Positions 32,350-41,562 of a DNA stretch of 49,901 nt are shown piece after piece (position 1 is the first letter of the stretch; each line of letters begins with the position of its first letter). Position numbers and translations under genes: made by a program. Source of the DNA: an uncultured Paraprevotella sp. (lineage in GTDB: Bacteria; Bacteroidota; Bacteroidia; Bacteroidales; Bacteroidaceae). The notes under the pieces were generated by a model, which was given only the letters and a program-made list of their open reading frames with translations, searched no databases and was not told the origin of the DNA. The stretch covers positions 1 to 49,901 of the forward strand of contig URKA01000023.1 of assembly GCA_900548345.1 (NCBI GenBank), read 5' to 3'.

Positions 32350-32955
32350 TTAATGGCAGTGTCCGCATCCGCATCCGCTGTCGTGATGGTGACCGTCGCA
32401 TCCGCAGTCATCGTCTCCGCATCCGCCGCAGCTGTCGCATCCGCATCCGCAACCGCCTTCTCCGCTGAGCATGTTCAGCATGCCTTGGATTTCCTCTTTT
32501 GTGGCGTCGCGGTTTTCAGTGACTTCTCCGATGAAGGTCAGTTCTTTTCCTGCAAGCGGGTGGTTCAGGTCTACCGTTACCGTGGTGTCCTTTACTTCCA
32601 CAATGGTGCCGTTGAAGCGTGCGCCGTCGGCGTTCATCAAGGGCACTACGCTGCCCGGATAGATGTGTTCCTTGTCAAAATGTCCGTTAATCTTAAACAT
32701 TTCCTTGTCGAGTTCCAGCACGCGTTCCGGTTCAAAATCTCCGTAGGCTTCTTCTACCGACAGGGTGAAGTTGAACTTCTCGCCTTTCTGCAGGGGTTTG
32801 ATTTGTGCTTCGAAGGCGTCGAGGGTTGTGCCCATGTCGGAGATAAACTGGAACGGATGTTCTACCGGAGCTTTCTCTACCAGTTCTTTCTGGCCTTCGG
32901 ATGTGGTGTACAGTTCGTAGGCCACGGTGATGTACTTGTTGGGAGTTGTATCCAT
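32350..32955 (-). CDS. slyD: SlyD-like FKBP-type peptidyl-prolyl isomerase with metal-binding tail
   Basis: A 201-residue cytoplasmic cis-trans prolyl isomerase. The split FKBP domain begins ITVAYELYTTSEGQKELVEKA, with GEKFNFTLSVEEAYGDFEPERV and the IF (insert-in-flap) chaperone domain between. NHPLAGKELTFIGEV (about 132-146) is the SlyD hallmark. The last 40 residues are almost only Cys, His, Gly and Asp (about 13 Cys and 7 His), a nickel/zinc-binding tail like that of E. coli SlyD. The DNA coding it is repetitive (GCATCCGC octamers on the plus strand), so tail length may vary between strains. It is first in the slyD-aroC operon. Confidence 0.92.
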   Translation of the reverse strand: MDTTPNKYITVAYELYTTSEGQKELVEKAPVEHPFQFISDMGTTLDAFEAQIKPLQKGEKFNFTLSVEEAYGDFEPERVLELDKEMFKINGHFDKEHIYPGSVVPLMNADGARFNGTIVEVKDTTVTVDLNHPLAGKELTFIGEVTENRDATKEEIQGMLNMLSGEGGCGCGCDSCGGCGDDDCGCDGHHHDSGCGCGHCH

Positions 32956-32987
32956 GATGTTTCTGTTTAATTTTGGGTTATAAGGTG

Positions 32988-32995
32988 CAAAGGTA
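32988..32995 (-). promoter_or_regulatory. -7 element (TACCTTTG) of slyD-aroC
   Basis: TACCTTTG on the minus strand, 32 bp before the slyD ATG. No TTTG at the -33 distance. Confidence 0.55.
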
Positions 32996-33086
32996 TGGAA
33001 AATATTCGATAAAAGGAAAGCATGACTTGCAAGAAATCAAGATGTTTTTGTCATTATATGTGCTCCATACGCTTGGGTATATGCCA

Positions 33087-33896
33087 TTATTTCACGATAA
33101 ACCACGGATTCAGCAGGTTCTCCTTATTATAATGCAACGCGGTTTTTTCGTCGGTCTGGTAGATGTTCTTGCCGGCGTACCGTGCGATGGCGTGCCCTGC
33201 GGCCGTGTCCCATTCCATGGTCGGTGCAAAGCGCGGATAAATGTCGGCAACACCTTCCGCCACACGGCATATTTTCAGTGAACTTCCGCAGGAAATGATG
33301 CTGACATGCCCGTATTCCCCCTCCTTTTGCCGGATGTATGCTTCTGTTTCGGGAGAGAGGTGGGAGCGTGATGCCACGATGACAAATCCTTTGGTGTCTG
33401 CCTGCATGAGGGGGAGCCGGTCGGCCCGTTCGATAAGTTCGTCGGGAGAAAGTCCGGCAGATCTGAAGTCGATATCTTCTACCTTATAAACACCGAGTTC
33501 TTCTTCCGCAAAATACAGTTCACGTGTGACGGGCACATATATAACGCCAATGACCGGTGTACCGTTTTCCACAAGGGCGATGTTGACCGTAAATTCCCCG
33601 TTCTTTTTGATAAACTCCTTGGTTCCGTCCAGCGGGTCGACAATCCATAGTGTTTTCCATTCCTTGCGGAGGACATAGTCAACATGCTGGCCTTCTTCGC
33701 TCAGAACGGGGACTGAGGTTTCGTCCAACAGTCTCATGATGCGTTCGTTCGAACGTTTGTCTGCAATGGTCAGCGGTGAGTTGTCGGCTTTCTTTTCAAT
33801 TCCGAAGTCTGATTTAGGGTCGTTGTAGACATCTAAAATATCTTTTCCCGCTAACAGGGCCGCACGGATGGCACAGGATAACATTTCGGTTTGCAT
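33087..33896 (-). CDS. cysQ: 3'(2'),5'-bisphosphate nucleotidase
   Basis: A 269-residue Mg-dependent, lithium-sensitive phosphatase that removes 3'-phosphoadenosine 5'-phosphate, a by-product of sulphate activation and of coenzyme-A-dependent carrier priming. Metal-site motifs: PVLSEEGQHV (about 64-73), IVDPLDGTKEF (about 83-93) and MEWDTAAGHAIA (about 226-237). Length and order match CysQ; close relatives are the inositol monophosphatases, but the DGTKEF form favours CysQ. It lies 50 bp after trkH on the same strand, so probably one transcript. Confidence 0.93.
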   Translation of the reverse strand: MQTEMLSCAIRAALLAGKDILDVYNDPKSDFGIEKKADNSPLTIADKRSNERIMRLLDETSVPVLSEEGQHVDYVLRKEWKTLWIVDPLDGTKEFIKKNGEFTVNIALVENGTPVIGVIYVPVTRELYFAEEELGVYKVEDIDFRSAGLSPDELIERADRLPLMQADTKGFVIVASRSHLSPETEAYIRQKEGEYGHVSIISCGSSLKICRVAEGVADIYPRFAPTMEWDTAAGHAIARYAGKNIYQTDEKTALHYNKENLLNPWFIVK

Positions 33897-33946
33897 GGGT
33901 ATGAGTCTTTATGAGTTAATACTTGAACGTTTGTGAGTGTCTGGGA

Positions 33947-35452
33947 TTACCACTCTTTCCAAAATACAGGACTGAAGAGCAGCAATACGCTGAACAGTTC
34001 GAGACGACCTATCAGCATGAGAAAAGACAACAGCCATTTGATGACTTCCGGCATGGCGCTCATGGTGGCTGACGGACCGAAATCGCCTAAGGCAGGGCCG
34101 ATATTGCCCAAAGAGCTGAAGACAGTACTGAATGCTTCCAGAAAATTGATGTCGAAGCAGAGCAGGACGGTGCAACCAACCAATCCGCACAGGAAATAGA
34201 AAATGGTGAATGTCGTGACGGCGTTGACGGTGCCCTGCGGTATGACGTGTTTGTTGATTCTTACCGGTAGCATGGCATTGGGATGTATCAGCCGTTTGAA
34301 TTCATTCTTGATGTTGTGATACAGGATGATGATGCGCATGTTCTTGATGCCTCCAGCAGTGGAACCTGTGCAACCGCCGGCTATCATGGCAAACAGCAGC
34401 AGCATCCATGTGAACTGGGGCCATAGGGTGTAGTCGTCTGTGGCAAAACCGCAGGAGGTGTGGAGGGTGACCACCTGGAAGAACGCCTTCCGGAACGCTT
34501 CTTCCGGACTGTAGTGAAGTTGGAAGAACAACGCAACGGAAATGATGACGGTCAGCACTGTAATGGAACCGAGATACCATTTAATCTCATCGTCCTTAAA
34601 CAGACGCTTGAATTTCCCTTGCAGGCAAAGCACTAAAAGAGAATAGTTGACACCGGCAAGAATCATGAATACGGCGATTACATATTCTATAAAAGGAGAG
34701 TTCCAGAAAGCCACGCTGGCCTGCTTGGTCGAATAGCCGCCTGTTCCCATCGTACATAACGAATGGCATACGGCATCGAATGTCTGCATGCCTCCCACAT
34801 ACAGCAGGACGGTCAGACAGCCCGTCAACAGGATGTATACTGTCCAAATCAGTTGGGTGGTGGTGCTTATCTTAGGATGCACCTTGTCGTGTGTGACTCC
34901 GGTGGCTTCCGCACTGAACAGTTGCAGGTTGCCCACTCCGAAGATGGGAAGCAGGGCGATGGTGAAGCACAGGATGCCCAAACCGCCAATCCATTGTGTC
35001 AGGCTTCGCCAGAACAACATGCCGTGGGACAGGGATTCAATGTTGTCGAGAATCGTAGCCCCGGTGGTGGTAAATCCGGACATGGTCTCATAGAAAGCAT
35101 CGGTGACGGATGGAATCTCCCCGCTCATCCAAAACGGTAACATGCCTAACAACGTAAACATGAGCCATGTGAATGTGACGATGCAATAGCCGTCTTTTCG
35201 TGTCATCCATGTGGTCGCACCTTTCCCGTATGCCATCAGTAAACCGCCGATGATAAGGTTGATGCCGGATGAATACAGAAAATAACGGTAGGCGTCTTCT
35301 TGATAGAAAAGGGAGACTCCCATGCAGATGAGGAACATTCCTCCTTCAACCCATAACAGGATTCCGATGACATAGCTAATCAGTTTGATGTTGATGATGC
35401 GGCTGATTGATGTGCTTGTCGAAGGATGATTGTTTGCGACTGAGTCTTTCAT
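33947..35452 (-). CDS. trkH: TrkH-family potassium uptake channel subunit
   Basis: A 501-residue inner-membrane protein from ATG 35452 (MKDSVANNHPS); an upstream in-frame extension of 39 residues would read across the promoter and is rejected. It has four linked M1-P-M2 units with selectivity-filter turns, such as SGFTTTGATIL (first loop), MGTGGYSTKQASVAF (second), SCGFATDDYTLW (third) and SSLGNIGPALGDFGPS (fourth), and a basic IKNMRIIILYHNIKNEFKRLIHPNA stretch. It should need a TrkA-type regulatory partner, absent from this window. It is transcribed from its own consensus promoter, with cysQ downstream. Confidence 0.93.
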   Translation of the reverse strand: MKDSVANNHPSTSTSISRIINIKLISYVIGILLWVEGGMFLICMGVSLFYQEDAYRYFLYSSGINLIIGGLLMAYGKGATTWMTRKDGYCIVTFTWLMFTLLGMLPFWMSGEIPSVTDAFYETMSGFTTTGATILDNIESLSHGMLFWRSLTQWIGGLGILCFTIALLPIFGVGNLQLFSAEATGVTHDKVHPKISTTTQLIWTVYILLTGCLTVLLYVGGMQTFDAVCHSLCTMGTGGYSTKQASVAFWNSPFIEYVIAVFMILAGVNYSLLVLCLQGKFKRLFKDDEIKWYLGSITVLTVIISVALFFQLHYSPEEAFRKAFFQVVTLHTSCGFATDDYTLWPQFTWMLLLFAMIAGGCTGSTAGGIKNMRIIILYHNIKNEFKRLIHPNAMLPVRINKHVIPQGTVNAVTTFTIFYFLCGLVGCTVLLCFDINFLEAFSTVFSSLGNIGPALGDFGPSATMSAMPEVIKWLLSFLMLIGRLELFSVLLLFSPVFWKEW

Positions 35453-35500
35453 TATCTTTATGTATATCTTATTGTCGGTTTTTAGCGGAAGATAATCCTC

Positions 35501-35532
35501 CAAAGGTACGGGTTTCTTTTCATCTGACCAAA
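35501..35532 (-). promoter_or_regulatory. promoter of trkH-cysQ
   Basis: On the minus strand TTTG (35529-35532), 20 bp, TACCTTTG (35501-35508), the full Bacteroides consensus. The ATG is 48 bp beyond the -7 box. Confidence 0.8.
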
Positions 35533-35535
35533 TGA

Positions 35536-35588
35536 ATAGTAAAAAGCATACGGCATGGCTTTCCCGCAAGGTGAGATACCGTGCTTTT
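35536..35588 (-). terminator. terminator of the RND efflux operon, overlapping the tolC stop
   Basis: AAAAGCA...CGG (35542-35553) pairs with CCG...TGCTTTT (35579-35588), leaving a short bulge. On the minus strand the stem ends in TGCTTTTTACT. The outer-membrane-factor stop codon (35587-35589) lies at its base. Confidence 0.55.
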
Positions 35589-36927
35589 ATTCATTTAAAT
35601 AATTCAATACCTTTCCGCTCAGTAGAAGCAAGGATATTTCGCACATCTTGGTGTCGTATTCCGCAACCAAAAGCCGTTCTTCCGCATCTAAGAGACTTTG
35701 CTGGGCTTCTCTCATTTCAAATCCGGAAAGGTCTCCTTTCATGTAGCGCAGGTTGGCGTATTCATGATTTTCCTGTGCGGCCACGAGGTTTTGCCGTTCC
35801 ATCAGCACGACCTGCCAATTGTTACGGTAGGCTTGCCACAGATTGCTAAGGTCTGATTTCAGCGACAATTCCAAATTATCCCGTTCCAGTGCGGCATATT
35901 CTATCGCCAATTGTGCATTTCTTTTTTGCATTCTCCGTTTTCCGTCGAACAGGTTGAAGCCGATGGTTACGCCTGCGTTCAATCCCCAGGTGTCACGTTT
36001 CTTGGTCGGTGACAGCTCGTAGTGGTTCAAGGTGTATCCGTAGCCGGCGTTCAAGCGTACATAAGGATAGTCGCGCGACATGACTTTTTTGTAGTCGGCA
36101 CGTACCACTTCCGTATTTTTGTCTGCCATCAACAAGGATGCGTTTGTCGCCAATGTGGCTTGCCATAGTTCTTCATATTGCAGGTCCGAATTGACATCTA
36201 TTGCGGTGTCCCTTATGCCTATGAGTGCCGTTACATCGTGATTGGCCATCAGCTCGTTCAGCTTGATACGGGAGGAGTTCAAAACTTCCCGTTGTTTCAT
36301 ATATTGGGCGCTGTCTGCATTGAAATCCACCTTGGCCTGCAGATAATCCAGACGTGAGAAGTTGCCTATGTGGTATCTCACTTGTACGATACGCATACGT
36401 TCCCTGGATAGGGACATGGCATAGCGGAAGTTTTTCAGACGTATCTGTTCTTGTATGTAATTGTAATATTCAGCCGTGAGCGATGCCACATAGTCTTCAA
36501 TCGTAATGCGTGTTTGCAGTTCTCCCTGTTCTTTGAGCAGTTGTAGCTGCTTGTAGTTTGTCCATACGCTGAAACCATCGAAGACAGTCCAGTTCAAATC
36601 AATTCCGGCATCAATGGCTCCGTCATAGCCCCCTCGTTCGGTTGTGGTAATGCCCGTGGAACGGGGAGTTGTACGGGTTGAACCCAAATCTCCCTTGTAA
36701 GAAGCACTGAAGTCTATGCTGGGTAGCATCCCTGCGTTAGCCCTTGTGGAATTGTTTGCGGAAACTTCTTGTCTGTTTTTTACCATGCGGATGGAGAAGT
36801 TGCTTTCCAGTCCACGCGCCAGACATTCTTGCAAGGTAACGGAACCTTTTGTTTCTACGATGTCTTGTTGTGCCTGTATGGGCAATGCGCACAAAAGGAA
36901 AGCATACCACAGTATCTTATTTTTCAT
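35587..36927 (-). CDS. TolC-like outer-membrane efflux channel
   Basis: A 446-residue outer-membrane factor: a trimeric barrel with a long periplasmic alpha tunnel that connects to the RND pump. Signal peptide MKNKILWYAFLLCALPIQAQ. Two repeats of the OEP domain are visible: the first opens GSVTLQECLARGLESNFSIRMVKNRQEV, the second around ELWQATLATNASLLMADKNTEVVRADYK. PSIDFSASYKGD and YPYVRLNAGYGYTLNHYEL mark the barrel strands. It is third in the efflux operon; its ATG overlaps the end of the pump gene by 11 bases, implying coupled translation. Confidence 0.92.
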   Translation of the reverse strand: MKNKILWYAFLLCALPIQAQQDIVETKGSVTLQECLARGLESNFSIRMVKNRQEVSANNSTRANAGMLPSIDFSASYKGDLGSTRTTPRSTGITTTERGGYDGAIDAGIDLNWTVFDGFSVWTNYKQLQLLKEQGELQTRITIEDYVASLTAEYYNYIQEQIRLKNFRYAMSLSRERMRIVQVRYHIGNFSRLDYLQAKVDFNADSAQYMKQREVLNSSRIKLNELMANHDVTALIGIRDTAIDVNSDLQYEELWQATLATNASLLMADKNTEVVRADYKKVMSRDYPYVRLNAGYGYTLNHYELSPTKKRDTWGLNAGVTIGFNLFDGKRRMQKRNAQLAIEYAALERDNLELSLKSDLSNLWQAYRNNWQVVLMERQNLVAAQENHEYANLRYMKGDLSGFEMREAQQSLLDAEERLLVAEYDTKMCEISLLLLSGKVLNYLNE

Positions 36928-39900
36928 TTTTTTCTTTCTTGTTGATTCGGTTGGTTGAAATATAACTGTAAACAGCCGGAACGATATACATGGTCAGGAA
37001 GGTGGATACTACCATGCCGCCTACAACGGCAATACCCATGGCAATGCGTTGGTTGCAGCCTTCTCCTGTAGCAAATGCAAGGGGTATCAATCCTAAGACA
37101 GTAGATGCGCTGGTCATCAGGATTGGCCGTAAACGTTGTAGGGCGGCATCGTGTACGGCTGTCATCTTGTCTGCCCCGTTTTCCTGTTTCAAGTTTGCAA
37201 ATTCCACAATCAGGATACCGTTTTTAGCTACCAGGCCGATGAGCATGATGATACCGATCTGACTGAATACGTTCATGGTTATGTCGTTGAAATACATGAA
37301 TGTCAATGCTCCGGCTATGGCCAACGGAACTGTCAGCATGATAATAAACGGGTCTTTGAAACTCTCAAATTGGGCCGCCAATATCAGATAGATGAGCACC
37401 AAGGCCAGGATAAAAGCAAACATCAGACTGGAAGAACTCTCCCGGAATTCCTTTGAATCGCCGGCCAATGAAGTGCGGAATGTATCGTCTAACACTTCTT
37501 TGGCAATCTTATCCATCTCGTCCAGGCCTTGTCCAATGGTCTTTCCTTCGGCCAAACCCGCGGAAACAGTGGCGGATACGAAGCGGTTGTAGCGGTAAAG
37601 TTTGGGCGGGGCTATGCTACTTTCCAACTCAATGAGATTGTCCATTTGAATCATCTCTCCATCGTTGCTTCTTAGGTAAATAGCTCGCAGATCAGCAGGC
37701 TTGTTACGTTGCTGACGGTTTATTTCGCCCAAGATTTCGTATTGTTTCCCGTTCATATAGAAATACCCCATACGCTGTCCGCTCAATCCGTATTGCAGGG
37801 TCTCGGATAAGTCGCGGGTGTTTACGCCCATGATGTTGGCTTTGTCTCGGTTGATATGCACGCGAATTTCCGGTTTGCTGAATTTCAGGTCGACATCTGC
37901 CATCTGGAATATAGGGTTCTCATAAACCTTTTCCATAAAGACCGGTAACACCTCTTCCAGTTTTTCAATATTGGTAGCCTGCAGTACATATTGTATCGGC
38001 ATGCTTGCCCGTCGTCCGCCGAATGAGGATTGTTGCCGTATGAATGAGCGCGCCTTGGTCTTTTTCTTGACTGCTTGAGAAAGTTTTTCGGCAACTTCCA
38101 TCTGGGTATAGTTGCGTTCCCCCATATCTTTCAGTCGGATTCGGATGTTTCCGCTTCCGCTGGATACCCTGGCGGTCACCGCTTCTGCATCGGGAATGAT
38201 GGAGTCGACGATGCTGTTTATGTCTTCTGTATAATCTCTGAGGTATTCGTATGTCACGCCTTCAGCACCCTGTGTATTGATGGTAATCATGGAACGGTCT
38301 TCCAATGGGGCCATTTCCGACGGTATGGCTTTCCAAAGGAATACGATGGCTCCCAGCATGAGGATGATGACCGGAATTGTCCAAATACGGCGGCTTAGGA
38401 CAGCTTGCAGGGAGCGACTGTATATGTTGTTCATTCCAATGAAAAACGGTTCTGTGATACGATAAAACCTGTTTTTGTTTTTCTGTTGTTTAAGAAGTTT
38501 GGTGGCCAGCATCGGGGTGAATGTCAGTGCGGCGAAAGAGGATATGATGACGGCTCCCGATATGACCATGCTGAATTCCCGGAAAAGCCGACCGGTTGTT
38601 CCTTCCATGAATACGATAGGGAAGAATACGGCCACCAAAGTGACTGTAGTGGAAATGACGGCAAAAAAGATTTCCTTGGCTCCTTCAATACCAGCCTTCT
38701 TGGGATTCATCCCTTGTTCTATGCGGATATAAATATTCTCGGTCATTACAATGGCGTCGTCTACCACAAGGCCGACGGCCAAAACGACAGCCAACATGGT
38801 CAATACGTTGATGGAGAATCCAAATAGATACATGATGAAAAACGAACCGACCAAAGAAACTGGTATTACAATGCAGGGCACTAATGTGACACGCCAGTTA
38901 CGCAAGAAAAGGAAGATGATGATGATAACTAAAACAAACGCTTCGTATACCGTATGTTTTACTTCGTTGATGGATGCGCGGATGAATTTTGTATTGTCGA
39001 ACCCATAGCTGTAATGCACGTCTTCCGGAAGGTCTTTCTTCATTTGTTCCATACGTGTATATACGGCATCGGCTATATTGATATGGTTGGCACCGGGTTG
39101 GGGGACAACGACAACGCCGACCATCGGAACTCCATTCATCTTCATATAGCTTTTGATGTCAGCGGCTCCGAGTTCGGCACGGCCTATATCGCTGAAACGA
39201 ATGATTTGATTTCCTTCGTGTTTGATTATCAGGTCGTCGAACATCTTGGCTGTGTTCATCAGTCCCATGGTACGTATGTTCAGCTCAATGGTGTTTCCTT
39301 CTATGCTCCCCGACGGTAATTCAACGTTTTCGTTGTTTACCGCATTTTTTACGTCCATTGGTGTGATACCGTAGCCGGCCATCTTGATAGGGTCAAGCCA
39401 TAGGCGCATGGAATATTTCTTTTCTCCCCAAATGGAAACGCTACTTACATCGGAAATGGTCTGCAACTGTTCTTTGACGGTAAGGTCTGCGATTTCGCTC
39501 AACTCAAGTAAGGAACGTTTTTCGCTTTGCAGGGCAACCATGAGTATAGGAGAGGCGTCGGCATCTGCTTTGGATACGGTGGGAGGGTCGCAATCTCGCG
39601 GCAAAAAACGTTGGGCACGTGAAACTTTGTCCCGGACATCGTTTGCGGCAGTTTCCAAATCAACAGAAAGCTCGAACTCTACTGTAATTCGACTGTTTCC
39701 TTGTGAACTGACACTGGTGAGAGAACGAATGCCCGGAATGCCATTGATATTTTGTTCCAACGGTTCTGTAATCTGGTTCTCTATGACGTCGGCATTTGCT
39801 CCTGCATACGAGCAGGATACAGATATAATCGGATTGTCGACCGAGGGATATTCACGCACGCCGATGTAGAAATAGCCTATCATTCCGAATAAAAGGATAA

Positions 39901-39958
39901 TGACAGTCATCACTGTGGCCAGAACTGGTCGGCGAATACTTAACTCTGATATATTCAT
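36917..39958 (-). CDS. RND (HAE1) multidrug efflux transporter
   Basis: A 1013-residue inner-membrane pump driven by protons, working with the adjacent adaptor and outer-membrane channel. It starts MNISELSIRRPVLATVMTVIILLFGMIGYFYIGVREYPSVD, a standard RND opening with TM1. The TM4 proton-relay acidic pair is intact in VVLAVGLVVDDAIVMTENIY (about 390-410), followed by the FREFSMVISGAVIISSFAALTFTPMLA region. TM10-12 include IILMLTVPLAIAGAL-like and RLRPILMTSASTVLGLIPLAFATG. It is about 30 residues shorter than E. coli AcrB. Substrates cannot be read from sequence. Confidence 0.95.
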   Translation of the reverse strand: MNISELSIRRPVLATVMTVIILLFGMIGYFYIGVREYPSVDNPIISVSCSYAGANADVIENQITEPLEQNINGIPGIRSLTSVSSQGNSRITVEFELSVDLETAANDVRDKVSRAQRFLPRDCDPPTVSKADADASPILMVALQSEKRSLLELSEIADLTVKEQLQTISDVSSVSIWGEKKYSMRLWLDPIKMAGYGITPMDVKNAVNNENVELPSGSIEGNTIELNIRTMGLMNTAKMFDDLIIKHEGNQIIRFSDIGRAELGAADIKSYMKMNGVPMVGVVVVPQPGANHINIADAVYTRMEQMKKDLPEDVHYSYGFDNTKFIRASINEVKHTVYEAFVLVIIIIFLFLRNWRVTLVPCIVIPVSLVGSFFIMYLFGFSINVLTMLAVVLAVGLVVDDAIVMTENIYIRIEQGMNPKKAGIEGAKEIFFAVISTTVTLVAVFFPIVFMEGTTGRLFREFSMVISGAVIISSFAALTFTPMLATKLLKQQKNKNRFYRITEPFFIGMNNIYSRSLQAVLSRRIWTIPVIILMLGAIVFLWKAIPSEMAPLEDRSMITINTQGAEGVTYEYLRDYTEDINSIVDSIIPDAEAVTARVSSGSGNIRIRLKDMGERNYTQMEVAEKLSQAVKKKTKARSFIRQQSSFGGRRASMPIQYVLQATNIEKLEEVLPVFMEKVYENPIFQMADVDLKFSKPEIRVHINRDKANIMGVNTRDLSETLQYGLSGQRMGYFYMNGKQYEILGEINRQQRNKPADLRAIYLRSNDGEMIQMDNLIELESSIAPPKLYRYNRFVSATVSAGLAEGKTIGQGLDEMDKIAKEVLDDTFRTSLAGDSKEFRESSSSLMFAFILALVLIYLILAAQFESFKDPFIIMLTVPLAIAGALTFMYFNDITMNVFSQIGIIMLIGLVAKNGILIVEFANLKQENGADKMTAVHDAALQRLRPILMTSASTVLGLIPLAFATGEGCNQRIAMGIAVVGGMVVSTFLTMYIVPAVYSYISTNRINKKEKNEK

Positions 39959-39973
39959 AGTCTTCTTCTCCCT

Positions 39974-41056
39974 TTAATCTACGCGGTCAAGTATAACGGG
40001 CAGGTCTGTACGTAGTTGTAATGTACCGGAAGTGATTAGTGTATCTCCTGTCTGCAGGCCTTTCAAGACCTGTACACGTTCTTCTGTACGTATACCTACG
40101 GTAACTTCTACAGGTTGGGCTTTTCCTGATTTATATAAAAAGACTTTGTCTTTGCCCATTTCTGGCACTATGGCTTCTGCCGGAATGGCTATAGCGTCTT
40201 GGATTTCCTGTTTCTTCAAAATGATGTTGGCGTAACGTCCCGGAGTGAGGCGTCCGTTCGGGTTGTCGTACAAGGCGCGGACTTTCAGTGTATGTGTCTG
40301 CGCATCAATCGCTGATTCTTTAGCATATACTTTGGCGGGAAAGTTCTGTAAAGAACCGTCTATTGTAAAGGTCAAAGCCGTGCCGGGATTGACTTCATTG
40401 ACATAACGTTCCGGTACAGAGAATTCTACTTTTAACGGAATAATACGGGTGAGTTTGCTTACTATTGTGGTGGGGGAAGCGTATGCCCCTACGCTAATTT
40501 GGCGCAAGCCGATTACCCCATCAAAAGGAGCACGTAATTCTGTTAATTCTATTTGGGCTTTTACGATGTCGATTTCTGCATTTAATGTTTCAAGTTCTGT
40601 ACGTACCTGTTCGTATGCTTCCTGACTGACAGCGTCGTGTTGCAACAGGGTGCGTTGGCGGTCTACCCTGTCATTGGCCAATTTGAGCTGGGCTTGCAAG
40701 CGTTTCAGTTCAGCTTGCAATTTTCTGTCGTTTACTTTGGCCAGCAACTGTCCTTTTTTAACGTGGCTGCCTTCTTTGAATCTGATTTCTATCACTTGCC
40801 CGGAAGTCTCGAATGAAAGATCCACTTCCTCATCGGGTAGCAGATTGCCGCTGACGGAGAATTCATCGGTAAGTTTACCTGTGCAGATTTTTATGGCATT
40901 GACATTTAAGATGCTCTTCTTTGCTTTTTCTCCTTTTCCCGTATCGTTGGCTTGAGCTAACTCCTGATTTATTTTGGGTAATTGCGAATATAAGCCCCAT
41001 GCGGTCAGGCTACAGGCGATAAGGGCTATAAGTCCCCATTTTGTCTTTTTGTTCAT
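39974..41056 (-). CDS. RND efflux periplasmic adaptor (membrane fusion protein)
   Basis: A 360-residue adaptor joining pump and outer-membrane channel. The N-terminus MNKKTKWGLIALIAC contains a LIAC lipobox with Cys15, so it may be a lipoprotein; otherwise it is a signal anchor. In order: barrel-sandwich half FETSGQVIEIRFKEGSHVKKGQLLAKVND (about 85-115), a coiled-coil hairpin LKRLQAQLKLANDRVDRQRTLLQHDAVSQEAYEQVRTELETLNAEIDIVKAQ (about 118-170), second half LRAPFDGVIGLRQISVGAYASP, then beta-barrel and C-terminal domain with TPGRYANIILKK and GLQTGDTLITSGTLQLRTDLPV. First gene of the operon, 15 bp before the pump gene. No promoter of its own was recognised after the tRNA terminator. Confidence 0.93.
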   Translation of the reverse strand: MNKKTKWGLIALIACSLTAWGLYSQLPKINQELAQANDTGKGEKAKKSILNVNAIKICTGKLTDEFSVSGNLLPDEEVDLSFETSGQVIEIRFKEGSHVKKGQLLAKVNDRKLQAELKRLQAQLKLANDRVDRQRTLLQHDAVSQEAYEQVRTELETLNAEIDIVKAQIELTELRAPFDGVIGLRQISVGAYASPTTIVSKLTRIIPLKVEFSVPERYVNEVNPGTALTFTIDGSLQNFPAKVYAKESAIDAQTHTLKVRALYDNPNGRLTPGRYANIILKKQEIQDAIAIPAEAIVPEMGKDKVFLYKSGKAQPVEVTVGIRTEERVQVLKGLQTGDTLITSGTLQLRTDLPVILDRVD

Positions 41057-41116
41057 TTATGCTTTTCTTATGTGTTGCTATTGGCTAAGTCCCTCTTTCC
41101 TTGGATATTACTTAGA

Positions 41117-41158
41117 ATAAAAAAGACATAGTTTACTGAACTTCAGTAAGCTATGTCT
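41117..41158 (-). terminator. terminator of tRNA-Ser (probably bidirectional)
   Basis: AGACATAGTTTACTG (41124-41138) pairs with CAGTAAGCTATGTCT (41144-41158) with one wobble, flanked by A and T runs on both sides, 8 bp past the tRNA 3' end. Confidence 0.8.
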
Positions 41159-41166
41159 CTTTTTTG

Positions 41167-41251
41167 CGGAGAGAGAGGGATTCGAACCCCCGGTGCCTCT
41201 CAGCACGACGGTTTTCAAGACCGTTGTAATCGACCACTCTACCATCTCTCC
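41167..41251 (-). tRNA. tRNA-Ser (anticodon UGA)
   Basis: An 85-nt class II tRNA on the minus strand. The acceptor stem GGAGAGA pairs with TCTCTCC, followed by discriminator G; CCA is not encoded. The anticodon arm has loop CTTGAAA giving anticodon TGA, a long variable arm follows (GTGCTGAGAGGCAC region), and the T-loop is TTCGAAT. It reads UCA and probably other UCN codons. It has its own consensus promoter and a terminator. Confidence 0.93.
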
Positions 41252-41290
41252 AAACTTCTTAAGAAGAAGGCTTTCCGCTGAAAAGCGATG

Positions 41291-41322
41291 CAAAGGTACG
41301 CCTTTTCTTTGATATCTCCAAA
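41291..41322 (-). promoter_or_regulatory. promoter of tRNA-Ser
   Basis: On the minus strand TTTG (41319-41322), 20 bp, TACCTTTG (41291-41298), full consensus. The mature 5' end is 39 bp beyond the -7 box, so RNase P removes a leader of about 35 nt. Confidence 0.8.
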
Positions 41323-41336
41323 TTTTAGAGCAAAAA

Positions 41337-41543
41337 TCAGATGTTTTTCTTTTCGTAAAGAAATCCTTTAAAACATTCGGTACGCTCTTTGATTTCATTT
41401 TCAGATAATTCCGGATGCTTTTGGCTAAGATAACATTTGAAGGCTTCTAAGGCTTGCATGCGTGCCATGGCCTTGCCTGTTTGCATCCCGCTATGGTAAG
41501 GCGTATGGGGAAGCAGGCTACGATTGAAATTTCCGTCACTCAT
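41337..41543 (-). CDS. small conserved-looking hypothetical protein (68 residues)
   Basis: A 68-residue soluble protein, MSDGNFNRSLLPHTPYHSGMQTGKAMARMQALEAF onward, with an N-terminal NRSLLPHTPYHSG stretch and then one or two charged helices (QALEAFKCYLSQKHPELSENEIKERTECFKGFL). I believe similar small proteins are found in other Bacteroides but cannot prove that here. It has its own -7 box 19 bp before the ATG and lies 86 bp upstream of tRNA-Ser on the same strand. Function unknown. Confidence 0.65.
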   Translation of the reverse strand: MSDGNFNRSLLPHTPYHSGMQTGKAMARMQALEAFKCYLSQKHPELSENEIKERTECFKGFLYEKKNI

Positions 41544-41562
41544 AGTTGAATCAATTAATGGC

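Noticed and set aside
32316..32411. N-terminal extension of aroC
   Set aside because: It reads slyD tail repeats in another frame; the conserved start is at 32315.
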